This document shows, piece by piece, positions 28,401-36,984 of a stretch of DNA of 64,000 bases. The position numbers were made by a program, and so were the translations under genes. Source of the stretch: CAIVAT01 sp037133475 (lineage in GTDB: Bacteria > Bacteroidota > Bacteroidia > Bacteroidales > FEN-979); NCBI GenBank assembly GCA_037133475.1, contig JBAXOB010000017.1:1-64000 (forward strand). Reading direction: 5' to 3'. Under the pieces are notes generated by a model. It was not told the DNA's origin, made no database searches, and was given only the letters and a program-made list of their open reading frames with translations. Every line of letters begins with the position of its first letter. Position 1 is the first letter of the stretch.

Positions 28401-31400
28401 AGGGTTGCGGCCAATGTGGTAATAACGGGAGCAACGGTGAACTCATAGGCCCCGATATCAGGCGTAGAAATGCGGGTTACGCCGGCATAGTCGGTGGTGA
28501 CCGCCGCGATGGTCGTTCCTGCATTGTTCAGTTCCACCTTTGCGGTATGCAGGTCGGTGGAGGATACAAACTGGGGATCCACGTTCTGTGAGTTATAATC
28601 ACCGCCGGTGGCCGTTCTCCATGCTGCCATGGTTGTCTGGTCGGCTGCGTTGTAGTAGGCCAGTGTTCCTGAAGCGGAATAGAGGTCGTTGTAATTTGAA
28701 CTCCACACGCCTGTGCTGGAAATGTAAGCGGCATAATGCTTACCGGTTCCGCCGGCTACCCTGTTATTGGCAAAGATATTGTTGTTGACGGTATAAAAGG
28801 CTGCAACGCTGCGATAGAAAGCATAGGTGGTTGATGTGGTTGTAGCCGGTCCGCTCACATAGAAATCGTTGTAATACAGGTTAAAGAACGAGGTGGAATA
28901 GGACCCATCATAAAATCCGTAGATGACGGGATTGGTTGCCAGGCCGCCGTCGAGCGTAACCAGGTTGTTTGAGTATTCATTGGTAACCCCGCTGGCTCCA
29001 TAGTTATAGATGCCATATATGTAAGGCGTTAATCCGGCATTGGCACAGGAAATGTTGAAGACCTTATTCTTCTTCACATTGGCCGAATAGATATACATGC
29101 CCCGGGCATAAGGTGAACCGGTGGTTCCGGTCAGTGACCAGTTTCCGAAGATATTGTTTTCAACTGCATTCCCGGGGTTTGCGGTAGAGCAATAGAGGCC
29201 CCAGATGGAACCTGGTCCTGCCATGGAGATGGAACCGGCGACGGTGTTGCTACCCAGGATGTTGGGCGTTACAGTGCCTACTTTAACCCACCCGCCGGTA
29301 AGTCCCATCAGGTAAATGGCGCCGGTATAGGCGGTGTTGGTGAAGCTGATACCCGAAACGGTATTGCCCTGGATGAAGGAAGCCGCAGTAGCGGAAAGTG
29401 ACCCGTAGATTCCATAGAAATACCCTGCCGACAGGGCACAGGTAATCGAGGTTGGTACGGTCGGGTTCCCGATGACATTATTCAGGATGTTGGCAACACC
29501 AGCGGTGAAATTGATGCCATAAAGATAGGCGCTGCCGGTGTTTGACATGTTGATATTCTGAACCGTGTTGTTTGAAATGGTAGTCGGGGTGATAACACCA
29601 AGCGTCAGGTACATTCCGTAAATATAGTTGGTCGTGGCATTCGTCCAGGCTGTGCCTGCACAAAGAGGAGCCGAGCCGCCCACGTAGTTGTTGCTGATCG
29701 TATGGTTGTTGGTGCTCCCGATGAGGTATATCCCGTATTGCGTTGCAGTGGATGCGGTTGCAGAGTTGTAATAAAAACTGTTCCCCGTGATAACTGCGCC
29801 ATTGGCAACCGTGGTGAAATACAGCCCGTAGTTTTTATAATTATAGATATTGTTGTTGATAACCCTGAGGGAATTGAGGAAATTGGCATTGTAGATCCCG
29901 GTGGTCTGAACGCCTGTCGTTCCTCCGGTTGCATCCCCGATATTATTCCCGTTGATTTCAACGATGTTGTTGCCGGTTGTGCCGATATTGACGGTTCCGT
30001 AGGTGGTGGTGGTGCCGTTATTTTCAATGGTGCAATTCTTCAGGTAACAGGCCTGCGATCCATTGTTGAACTGGATGGTGGGTCCAGTGTTGGCCGCCGT
30101 GGCATTGGTATTGCGGAAGGTCAGGTATTTGCCGGCCTGTCCGTCGATGGTGAAGCGGCTTGCGCCATTGGTTCTGATCATGGCAATCCCGGTGCCGACG
30201 GCCGTGCCGCTGATGGTGCGGAGGGTGGTTGCATCGGGCTTGATGGTCAGGGTGTAGTTTGCACCCGGAACATCCTCGGCCCAAGGGTTGAGGGCGACCG
30301 TGCCCGGTTCGACCAGGTCGGCGGTGATGTTGATGGTCGTATTGCCGACAAGCACGCCCTGGTTGATCATGTCAAAGGCACCGCCTGTATTGGTCAGGGT
30401 GGCATAGGTCCCGGGAACTGTGATGGTTGTAGGGATTGATCCGGAAACGATGGTATAGGTCTGGAAATTGGCAGGTTTAGCGTTGATGTTCTGTACCGGA
30501 GGATTGGCGCTGGCGCCGGCCATCAGGTAGTTTGAACTGAGGTTGTTGGCTGCATCCTGTGCCACGACAAAATACTGGATGATGTCGCCCGCAACCACGC
30601 TGCCCGTATTGATGATACCGTAGTTAATGGTAAAACTGAAGGGACTGACCGTGTTGCTTGCGGTAACATATTTCCAGCCGTTGTCGGCACTGGTGTTTCC
30701 AACGAATGCATCGGCATCTGTCGATTTTTTGAAATAGATCCTGGGAAGGCTTGCACCCGTTGATACACCTACGTTATCGGTAATTGTCGCCCAGTTGGTC
30801 AATACGCGGTTGGCAGTGGTGCCGTTGCCCATGGCCACATAGGAGATGTTGGGTCCGAAAACGTCGGCCGAAAGGGTGAAGTTGCCGGCATCGGCGCCAA
30901 CATCGGTAGGTGTGAGGCCGCTGCGGGCAGTTCCGTCATAATCATCGGTGACATTGGCAAGCGCCTTTCCGGCCGCTTCGATCGGGGTTGGGCTCTGTAC
31001 ATGCAGGTTGGCCGTGGCGGTATTGCCGTTGGGAGCCACAAAATTAGGATCTGCATTCCCGCTGGCCATTTCGGTGTTGGTGGCACCCTTGTAGGCTGCG
31101 AAGGTTGCCTGGTCGGCCGAGTTGAAATAACCGAAGGTGCCGCCGGTTGCCCCGTTGGCAAGGATCAGGTTGTAATTGCTGGTAACGCCCAACGGGAAGA
31201 TGGTCGTGCCGGCGATCCTGATACCGTAATGTTTTCCGGTTAAACCGCCTGAACGGGTATTGACGAAGATGTTGTCGAGGCAATACCGCGGGGTCGATAA
31301 CGAGGGAGTCATTACGCTGTTGAAGGCATAGGTGTTTCCCGTGGTTACGGCAGCCGGGGCGCCCCCGATATAGACGCTGTTGTTCAGGATGCTGTCAACG

Positions 31401-34153
31401 GTGGCGGTACTCTCATAAATACCGTTGATGATACAGCTGGAGGTGTTGGCCGATCCGTCGGGATTGACACCCAGCTGGATCATGTTGTTCCTGGCAGTAA
31501 CATAGGTACCCCCGTCGGAGAGGTAAAGCCCTGTCAGCTGTCCGGTTGCACTCGAAGTAGCCAGGCCCATGTTGTGGATGAAGTTTTTCTCGATCAGCAG
31601 GCTGCCGGCGGTATGGCCTGTATAGATGCCATGGGCGCCAACCGCTGCCAGGGGTTCGGTGTTGGTAAGGTTATAAATAAGGTTCGAGCGGATGATGGAC
31701 CCGGGAACTGAATTCAGCGAATAGATACCCACCAGCGAGGCGATACCCGCAATGGTGGTGTTGGCCGCCGAGGTATTCAGGTCGCGGATGGTGTTGTTGC
31801 TCAGAACATTGGGCAGACCGGTGCCGGCGGCATAGATACCAACGATATGTGATCCGTTATAGGAACTCAGGTTGTTGATATTGGCAACCGTATTGTTGGC
31901 AACCGACATGGTGCCGGAACCTGTCGACGAGATAAAGAAGGCCTGCAGCTGGACCGGAGGGTAGGCCATCGCCGGTGTCTGGATACTGTTGGCGGTGGTG
32001 AGACTCCCGGCGAGGTTACCGCTTACGGATATGGTGCCGTTCTGCACGGTCGGTGTCACTGAAAATGGTCTCAGGGTAAGGGTGTAGGTCGATGTTGAAC
32101 CTGCAGCACCTGTGATGGAGAAAGATCCGAAGGTATTGTTCGTGACATTCCCGTACATGCCCCTGAAATCGAGTCCTTCGTAGGTGGATGCATATGCGCC
32201 GTTACCCACGGAGATCGAGATCGACCCGGTGCCGGTGGCAGACCCGATCGTGTTGTTGGAGATATTCTGGATACCGGCTACGGAAAGCAGACCGGTAAAA
32301 AAGATGGATGCAGCGGTAGGATTGGTGTACAGCACGATATTGGCAATGGTATTCCCCTGGATTGTGCTGGGATTGATCGTAAGAACGCCCGTCTGGAAAC
32401 GCAGGGCATAGATGAAATTGGCAATGGTGGGAGGAGTTCCGTTCCCGTTGAGCGTCCAGGGCGTACCGCCGCAGTTGGCGGCAGATCCGCCGATGTAATT
32501 ATTGAGGATATTAAAGCCATCACCGGAAGCAAGGAAAATAACATTGTATCCTACAGCAACCGTCGGGTTCATGGTGTTTGCCATGTAAAAACTGTTTCCG
32601 CTGATGGTCCAGCCCGTTGAGCCTGAGAACAAACCAATGCCGATCGGGTTGCCTCCTGCGGGAGCATAGAAATCGTGAATGAGGCAGTTTGAAATGGTAT
32701 TGTTGCTGTTGAACAATAACGGGGAGGCAGAACCTGAAGAGGCAACGGCATAAAGCGGGGAGGTTGCGCCATCCCTGATTTCGCAGTTATCGATCAGGTT
32801 GTTGTTGTTCCCGGTTAATGCGGTGGTGCCCCCGAAGTTAACGGTTCCAAAGGTACCGGCATTGTTAGCGCCTTTTATAATGCAATACTGGATAGCGTTA
32901 TAGGAGGATCCGTTGACAAGTCCAACCGTAAAACCGGTTGTGGAGGTATTATCCAGGATAAGGCTTTTGGTGGTCCCGGCAGCATTCACCCGGCCGTCAA
33001 ACACAACGTATTGCGCACCTGAGTAGTAAATTGTGCCGCTGGCGCTGGCGCTGGAAACGGAAAGTCCAGCGGCCGAAGGATAAACGGTTACCTTTTGGGT
33101 TGAACTTGTCCCGGCGATCGGGTTGATGATGATGGGAAAAGTTTCAACTGTTGAAACGTAGGTCGATTGGAGGATCAGGTTTACAGCACATGAAATCCCG
33201 TTGGCGGCCAGATCCTGGAAGGCGGCGGTCAGGGAGAGATAGTTGCCTGTAGGGCCAACTGTTTTGTTGCCGCATACAGGAATTGGCGGAAGGGTGATCT
33301 GTGATCCTGTAAGATAGGCAGATTCTGCATCGGCAAAAGCGACCACCCTGAAATAATAGGTAACCCCGGCAATCAAACCGGTTACAGGTTGCGAGTAAAG
33401 CGTGCCTGTAGTGGCGACTGAGGTAGAGGTAATATCAGTACCTACCTGGGTGTAGGTAACCAGGTCGGTCGATTTATAAACCCTGAAACCGACCTCATTG
33501 GTCGAATTGTCGGTCCAGCCTATGTTCATACTGGATTGGGTGACGGCAGAGGCCGTAAAGTTGATGGGCGGTGCCGGGATGATCGGGTTGAGCACCCTGA
33601 ATTCGTCAACGCCGATATCGGTAACCCCCCAGTCGGAGGTTGCGGTAAGCTTGATTTTGGTGGTGGCCGAATTTCCCGGGAGGGTGGTTGTGTATTCCGT
33701 CCATGCTGCGGAAACCCCAAGGGTTCTAAGGGTGGCTGACCAGGTGGTTCCGCCGTCGTTGGACGAATATACGTTCAGAACGTCTGTTCCGGAGGTGTTG
33801 ATGTAGTAAAATTTCACGACAACAGCACCCGCAGTGTAGGCTGAAAGGTTAATTACAGGGGTGATAAAGTCACCGGTTGTGCCACTTGTAGCATCATAAC
33901 TGTGAAATCGTGCAGAATGAAGGGTTGAATTTGCACCGGCAGGCGTATAGGAACCAGAGGTGCTTGTCCACCCCGTGGTGTAATCATCGCGCTGCCACTG
34001 GTCATCAGCCGGCGTGGAGGTTCCTGACCATGCCGGAGAAAGGGTTGATGGGATCGTCCATGCAGCCTCAAAGTTCTGCGTGAAGATTGTCTGACCAACT
34101 GAATAATAACTGGTCGCAATCATAAACAACAAAAAAAGTAGAATTTTTCTCAT
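25499..34153 (-). CDS. Giant T9SS-secreted double beta-helix adhesin (2884 aa)
   Basis: This is the largest gene of the window. Domains: a signal peptide (about 1-20, ending SVGQ); a jelly-roll/choice-of-anchor module (about 23-185); an FN3 domain (about 190-290, WTDNSTNEVGFRVYKS); a first beta-helix (about 290-1088) ending near DVGADAGNF; a linker module starting GPNISY (about 1094-1238) that is homologous to one in the 1858-aa adhesin; and a second beta-helix (about 1241-1904) ending in PDIGAYEF. Three FN3-like modules (about 1904-2203), six PKD-like modules (about 2203-2724), an Ig-like GNQWYYQG module and a type A sorting domain (about 2800-2884) follow. The product is expected on the cell surface. 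The beta-helices could bind glycans, but no active site was recognised. The gene is monocistronic, with 452 bp upstream. Confidence 0.86.
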   Translation of the reverse strand: MRKILLFLLFMIATSYYSVGQTIFTQNFEAAWTIPSTLSPAWSGTSTPADDQWQRDDYTTGWTSTSGSYTPAGANSTLHSARFHSYDATSGTTGDFITPVINLSAYTAGAVVVKFYYINTSGTDVLNVYSSNDGGTTWSATLRTLGVSAAWTEYTTTLPGNSATTKIKLTATSDWGVTDIGVDEFRVLNPIIPAPPINFTASAVTQSSMNIGWTDNSTNEVGFRVYKSTDLVTYTQVGTDITSTSVATTGTLYSQPVTGLIAGVTYYFRVVAFADAESAYLTGSQITLPPIPVCGNKTVGPTGNYLSLTAAFQDLAANGISCAVNLILQSTYVSTVETFPIIINPIAGTSSTQKVTVYPSAAGLSVSSASASGTIYYSGAQYVVFDGRVNAAGTTKSLILDNTSTTGFTVGLVNGSSYNAIQYCIIKGANNAGTFGTVNFGGTTALTGNNNNLIDNCEIRDGATSPLYAVASSGSASPLLFNSNNTISNCLIHDFYAPAGGNPIGIGLFSGSTGWTISGNSFYMANTMNPTVAVGYNVIFLASGDGFNILNNYIGGSAANCGGTPWTLNGNGTPPTIANFIYALRFQTGVLTINPSTIQGNTIANIVLYTNPTAASIFFTGLLSVAGIQNISNNTIGSATGTGSISISVGNGAYASTYEGLDFRGMYGNVTNNTFGSFSITGAAGSTSTYTLTLRPFSVTPTVQNGTISVSGNLAGSLTTANSIQTPAMAYPPVQLQAFFISSTGSGTMSVANNTVANINNLSSYNGSHIVGIYAAGTGLPNVLSNNTIRDLNTSAANTTIAGIASLVGIYSLNSVPGSIIRSNLIYNLTNTEPLAAVGAHGIYTGHTAGSLLIEKNFIHNMGLATSSATGQLTGLYLSDGGTYVTARNNMIQLGVNPDGSANTSSCIINGIYESTATVDSILNNSVYIGGAPAAVTTGNTYAFNSVMTPSLSTPRYCLDNIFVNTRSGGLTGKHYGIRIAGTTIFPLGVTSNYNLILANGATGGTFGYFNSADQATFAAYKGATNTEMASGNADPNFVAPNGNTATANLHVQSPTPIEAAGKALANVTDDYDGTARSGLTPTDVGADAGNFTLSADVFGPNISYVAMGNGTTANRVLTNWATITDNVGVSTGASLPRIYFKKSTDADAFVGNTSADNGWKYVTASNTVSPFSFTINYGIINTGSVVAGDIIQYFVVAQDAANNLSSNYLMAGASANPPVQNINAKPANFQTYTIVSGSIPTTITVPGTYATLTNTGGAFDMINQGVLVGNTTINITADLVEPGTVALNPWAEDVPGANYTLTIKPDATTLRTISGTAVGTGIAMIRTNGASRFTIDGQAGKYLTFRNTNATAANTGPTIQFNNGSQACYLKNCTIENNGTTTTYGTVNIGTTGNNIVEINGNNIGDATGGTTGVQTTGIYNANFLNSLRVINNNIYNYKNYGLYFTTVANGAVITGNSFYYNSATASTATQYGIYLIGSTNNHTISNNYVGGSAPLCAGTAWTNATTNYIYGMYLTLGVITPTTISNNTVQNINMSNTGSAYLYGINFTAGVANILNNVIGNPTVPTSITCALSAGYFYGIYGSLSATAASFIQGNTVSGISFTNTAYTGAIYLMGLTGGWVKVGTVTPNILGSNTVAGSISMAGPGSIWGLYCSTANPGNAVENNIFGNWSLTGTTGSPYARGMYIYSANVKKNKVFNISCANAGLTPYIYGIYNYGASGVTNEYSNNLVTLDGGLATNPVIYGFYDGSYSTSFFNLYYNDFYVSGPATTTSTTYAFYRSVAAFYTVNNNIFANNRVAGGTGKHYAAYISSTGVWSSNYNDLYSASGTLAYYNAADQTTMAAWRTATGGDYNSQNVDPQFVSSTDLHTAKVELNNAGTTIAAVTTDYAGVTRISTPDIGAYEFTVAPVITTLAATLVTGTSATLNGSALANNELVITSFDYGLTVAYGSNIAAVPVNVTGTTTTNFSANLSGLSNCIIYHFRAKGMVGATPYVGADMTFNTFCPPTVVTTAATLVTTTTATLNGTVNANNFATTVSFDYGTTVAYGTNVPGVPVTITGNTVQVSLANITGLVPNTLYHFRINGTNAGGTINGNDMTFTTAAAAPTVTTTAATAIGTTNATMNGIINANNASTAVWFDYGLTVAYGTTVAGTPTPVTGVTNQNVSATITGLLTATTYHFRVRGINAGGTTNGNDLTFLTGCPVVPAAGTISGPASVCANSTGIVYSVGAITNATSYSWTLPAGAAITAGAGTNTITVTFGTTSGNITVAGVGICMTGPSSSYAVTVNALPVPTITGPASVCVNSTTNVYTTQAGMTGYTWTVSAGGAITGGGATNSITVTWSTTGANTVTVSYTNASNCTAAAPASYAVTVNPLPVPTLTGTAILCQGTAGVVYTTQAGMTNYIWTVSAGGVVTAGGTAISNTVTVTWASSGLNTVTVNYTNANGCTAVTPATFNVTVNPAPVPTIGSNNAPCVGSTGNMYYTEGGMTGYLWAVSAGGTIASGQGTSAINVTWTGVGAQWVSVNYTNTTSCTAAAATVYNLFVNPLPNAAGPITGTATLCAGTNGVAYSCADILNATSFTWTLPAGATIATGAGTRNITVNFSTSAVSGNILVSGTNSCGNGTPSPAFAVTVNPLPAAAGAIAGPASVCVGATGVAYSVPAIANATAYAWTVPAGATITAGATTRNIVVSYGPTAGTGVITVKGTNACGNGTVSANFNVTMNAIPGAPTVTVNGAVLTSSAPTGNQWYYQGNAIAGATSQTYTVTHNTGYYWCMVTTNGCSSPISNKVWVVVTGVDELQSSSFNVYPVPNDGRFTVSIASPVEEVFSVVIYNQLGAKIYDFGDIRVNGTFEKQIDLRPIADGIYSVVFLNSEHKVVKKVLVNK
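25980..27545 (-). repeat. Six PKD-like modules in the 2884-aa adhesin
   Basis: Six tandem modules of about 87 residues. The C-terminal cassette matches the other adhesins in order but differs in DNA sequence, so it has not been converted recently. Boundaries are approximate. Confidence 0.8.
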
Positions 34154-34605
34154 ACAATTAATTTGTTTGTTGGTTGGTTAAATGTTTACTTGTGGGGGGC
34201 TTATTTAAAGTTTACTTTGCCTGGATAATTAATTAAATATTTGATAATTATATATTTACAGGAATTGTTCCACTCGCATTCCCTTTGTTGTTGCCATGGG
34301 TAATCACCGGGACAACAGGCAAGATTGAAACCAAATAATTACTGAACGAGATGAGTATTGTGAGAATCAAAGATATAGTAAATATCATTCAATTCTGATG
34401 GGTGAGAAAATTTAACGTTTTTTAACGTTTAATAAAGGGCCACATTTTCAATGACTTATTGTTATTCCATTCACAGGCTTCGACGGTTATAATGGAAAAT
34501 TACCGTTGAATACCCTAACAATACAGGTCATAATGGAAGCGGCCCCGGCCGTTTTTAGATGTAAAGGCGGGGGATTGATTTGATGGAAAACCGGATCGGA
34601 TAGTA
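34154..34605. other. Intergenic region upstream of the 2884-aa adhesin (452 bp)
   Basis: This AT-rich region between hldD and the adhesin contains a tandem direct repeat at 34411-34430 and a TATCTTTG box (complement of 34368-34375) that fits the -7 consensus but has no well-spaced -33 box. No small gene was recognised. Confidence 0.5.
34411..34430. repeat. Perfect tandem 10-bp repeat TTTAACGTTT x2
   Basis: Two adjacent identical copies lie about 260 bp upstream of the 2884-aa adhesin start. Each contains the palindrome AACGTT. A related TAACGTTA occurs upstream of porU near 54709. It could be a regulator site; this is inference. Confidence 0.5.
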
Positions 34606-35592
34606 TTAATAACTGCGGTGATCCAACAGGTATCCCTGCACATATTCTTCCACTGCTGATTCGAGTGAATGGAAGGGCTTGGAATACCCGGTACGGATGA
34701 GTTTTTCCATCTTCGCCTCTGTGAAATACTGGTATTTGTCGCGGATGTCGGCCGGGGTATCGACAAATTCGATGGCAGGAGGGATGTTGAGTGCCGAAAA
34801 CACCGCGGTTGCCAGGTCCAGAAAGGTACGGGCTTTCCCGGTTCCAAGGTTATAGATCCCTGAGCCGGAGGGAAGGCTCATCAGGAAATAGATCACATCG
34901 GTCACATCTTTTACGTAGATAAAATCACGGAGCTGCTCTCCGTCCCTGAAGTCCGGGTTGTGGGATCTGAACAGCTTTACAATGCCATGATCATGGTTTC
35001 CCGGTCCTTTATAAACCTGGTTGAATGCGTGAAAAACCACCGAAGCCATCCGCCCCTTATGGTATTCGTTCGGACCGAATACATTGAAAAATTTCAACCC
35101 GAACCAGCGAGGCGGCGCTTTCTCCTGCTGCAGCGCCCACTTGTCAAAATCGTTCTTCGACACGCCGTATGGGTTCAGCGGCCTTAGGTTGAAGCTGAGC
35201 GAATCATCGAGATCGCTGTAACCCAGCTGACCATCGCCGTAGGTTGCGGCGGAGGAGGCGTATATCAGGGGAATTCCCGCATTGCTGCAGGCATCCCACA
35301 CCTTTTTCGAGTAATTAAGGTTGAGTTCGTCAAAGACCGGCTTACTGAACTCCGTCGTATCCGTGCGGGCTCCCATATGAATGACAATCTCCACCTCATG
35401 AGCATGTTTATCAAGCCAATGGAAAAATTCACCGCGTTCAATTTTTGCCAGGAAACTTTTATGCAGCGTATTCGGATCTTTTACTGTTTTTGAGAAATCA
35501 TCAACAAGGATAATGTCTTTGATTCCCTTGTTATTGAGCTTGCTAACCATGCAGCTCCCGATAAAGCCTGCAGCGCCTGTAACTACGATCAT
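34606..35592 (-). CDS. hldD: ADP-L-glycero-D-manno-heptose 6-epimerase
   Basis: This enzyme converts ADP-D-glycero-beta-D-manno-heptose to the L-glycero form, the last step in making the heptose donor for the lipopolysaccharide inner core. The 328-aa protein is an extended short-chain dehydrogenase: GAAGFIG at 6-12 binds NADP, and Ser in YASSAATYG (about 111-119) with Tyr142 and Lys146 (YGVSK) form the catalytic set. KFFNVFGPNEYHKG and RDFIYVKD are typical of this family within the NAD-sugar epimerases. Length matches the family. It stands alone on the minus strand, diverging from the FISUMP gene 99 bp away. A UDP-sugar epimerase is the alternative, but SSAATYGDG favours HldD. Confidence 0.9.
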   Translation of the reverse strand: MIVVTGAAGFIGSCMVSKLNNKGIKDIILVDDFSKTVKDPNTLHKSFLAKIERGEFFHWLDKHAHEVEIVIHMGARTDTTEFSKPVFDELNLNYSKKVWDACSNAGIPLIYASSAATYGDGQLGYSDLDDSLSFNLRPLNPYGVSKNDFDKWALQQEKAPPRWFGLKFFNVFGPNEYHKGRMASVVFHAFNQVYKGPGNHDHGIVKLFRSHNPDFRDGEQLRDFIYVKDVTDVIYFLMSLPSGSGIYNLGTGKARTFLDLATAVFSALNIPPAIEFVDTPADIRDKYQYFTEAKMEKLIRTGYSKPFHSLESAVEEYVQGYLLDHRSY

Positions 35593-35636
35593 ACCTTCGA
35601 TACTTTTTCACAAAAATAGGTAATCTGAATTGCAAA

Positions 35637-35669
35637 TTGTCAGGATTTATCATTTTCTGAGTACTTTTA
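35637..35669 (+). promoter_or_regulatory. Candidate promoter of the FISUMP gene
   Basis: TTG at 35637-35639, a 22-bp spacer and TACTTTTA at 35662-35669 resemble the Bacteroidota -33/-7 pattern with one mismatch in the -7 box. The 5' leader would be about 15-17 nt. Confidence 0.35.
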
Positions 35670-35691
35670 CATGCAATAAAAAGCGACAAAT

Positions 35692-36315
35692 ATGAAAAAA
35701 TCGAATTTGCTTCCTGGCACTGGAATCGTTATCCTCCTGTTTGTCAGTATGATGGTGTTTCCATTGGTCATGACCGCACAGGATAAGGGTACCTTTACCG
35801 ACAGCCGTGACGGCCGGGTTTACGCCTGGGTAAAAATCGGCACCCAGACCTGGATGGCGGAGAACCTGAAATTCGATGCAAAAGTTGGAAGCTGGACCTA
35901 TAATAACGATACGGCAAATCTCGCGGTTTACGGCCGGCTCTACAACTGGAAAACTGCCCAGGCAGCCTGTCCGAAAGGCTGGCATGTCCCTTCCGACAAG
36001 GAGTGGGGCGCCCTGATCCAGACCCTGGGCGGAGGTGCCGAAGCTGGTGGCAAAATGATCAGGATGGATACCGTGGTTAAGGTTAACCGCAATATAAATG
36101 CCAACAACCCGGGAACTTTTTCATCCCTGCTGAGCGGCATCCGTCACCCGGATGGCTCCTGCATCGGTATCAATTTCTGGGGCGGCTGCTGGTCTTCCAC
36201 GAAAATAAATGACAGCACCTCCAACAACGTATTGTTCGCGCACGGTCGGAAAGATCTTGATGTGAGCTCAAACGATAAAAACGCCGGGTTTTCGGTAAGA
36301 TGTATCAAAAAGTAA
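35692..36315 (+). CDS. Secreted FISUMP-domain protein
   Basis: The 207-aa protein has an N-terminal signal peptide (about 1-29, ending MTAQ) and one Fibrobacter succinogenes major paralogous (FISUMP) domain: DGRVYAWVKIGTQTWMAENL near 41-60, then YGRLYNWKTAQAACPKGWHVPSD, GGCWSST and a C-terminal GFSVRCIKK. This fold is common in secreted Bacteroidota proteins and its biochemical role is not established. Two Cys flank the domain core and could form disulfides outside the cytoplasm. No lipobox cysteine or T9SS sorting domain was seen, so it is probably periplasmic. It is followed 63 bp later by a small cytoplasmic protein gene, with which it may be co-transcribed. Confidence 0.85.
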   Translation: MKKSNLLPGTGIVILLFVSMMVFPLVMTAQDKGTFTDSRDGRVYAWVKIGTQTWMAENLKFDAKVGSWTYNNDTANLAVYGRLYNWKTAQAACPKGWHVPSDKEWGALIQTLGGGAEAGGKMIRMDTVVKVNRNINANNPGTFSSLLSGIRHPDGSCIGINFWGGCWSSTKINDSTSNNVLFAHGRKDLDVSSNDKNAGFSVRCIKK

Positions 36316-36378
36316 GGATGGGCGGCACTGCATGCCGGCAGTCATAACCCTGAACAACAATCGCAATTTGATCAGAAG

Positions 36379-36912
36379 ATGTCAGAAACAATATTAGGAA
36401 TAGGTTCCCGGATCAAACACCCTCAATTCGGGAAGGGGGTGGTCATACAGGTGCGTTCGGATGCATACGAGATCACCTTCATCGAGCACGGCACCCGGAA
36501 AATTCTCCGCGAATTTGAGGGACTTGAAACCATCGAGGCGGTGGATACGCCAACCGAAATGGTTACTTACGAAAAGATTGAAAAGAGTCTCATCAGGGTA
36601 TTGCAGCGTTTCAGCGATCTTCACGAGGCCGTGCCCCTGGGCGTCAAATGGACAGGCGGCAAGATCATCATGGTTCCCGGCGACCCGGGACTGAAGGAGA
36701 AAGAGGTACCCATGGAGACCTTTTTTCATAAAATTGTCATGGTCCGCGACAGGCTCAGGGTGCTGGAACAGAAATTAAATGCCAGTGAACTCACCGACCA
36801 GGAAAAGGTTGACATGCAGCAGTACATCACGCGCATATATGGAAGCCTTACCACCTTTAACGTCCTGTTTAAAAACAAGGATGACCAGTTCGAAGGCGAA
36901 CGCGGGGTCTGA
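36379..36912 (+). CDS. Conserved cytoplasmic protein with Tudor-like N-terminus
   Basis: No named family is assigned with confidence. The first 50 or so residues (GSRIKHPQFGKGVVIQV, then ITFIEHGTRKIL) resemble the small Tudor/SH3-like fold at the C-terminus of UvrD/PcrA helicases, where it contacts RNA polymerase. The rest (about 65-177) looks helical and charged (EKIEKSLIRVLQRFSDLHE, METFFHKIVMVRDRLRVLEQ) and may form a coiled coil. No signal peptide is present, so it should be cytoplasmic. A role in nucleic-acid or polymerase contact is inferred only from the N-terminal resemblance. Its 3' end faces the decarboxylase gene across 72 bp in which no clear terminator was found. Confidence 0.7.
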   Translation: MSETILGIGSRIKHPQFGKGVVIQVRSDAYEITFIEHGTRKILREFEGLETIEAVDTPTEMVTYEKIEKSLIRVLQRFSDLHEAVPLGVKWTGGKIIMVPGDPGLKEKEVPMETFFHKIVMVRDRLRVLEQKLNASELTDQEKVDMQQYITRIYGSLTTFNVLFKNKDDQFEGERGV

Positions 36913-36984
36913 ACATCACGTCAGAAACGGCAGCAAAATTAATCCGGGAAACCGTCACCCTCCGCCTGCCATATCAGGCAAGCA

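Noticed and set aside
35611..35618. TATTTTTG as a -7 box for hldD
   Set aside because: The nearest TTTG is only 14 bp upstream, too close for the known 17-23 bp spacing.
36913..36984. Inverted repeat GCCTG/CAGGC between convergent genes as a terminator
   Set aside because: The stem is only 5 bp and no T run follows on either strand.
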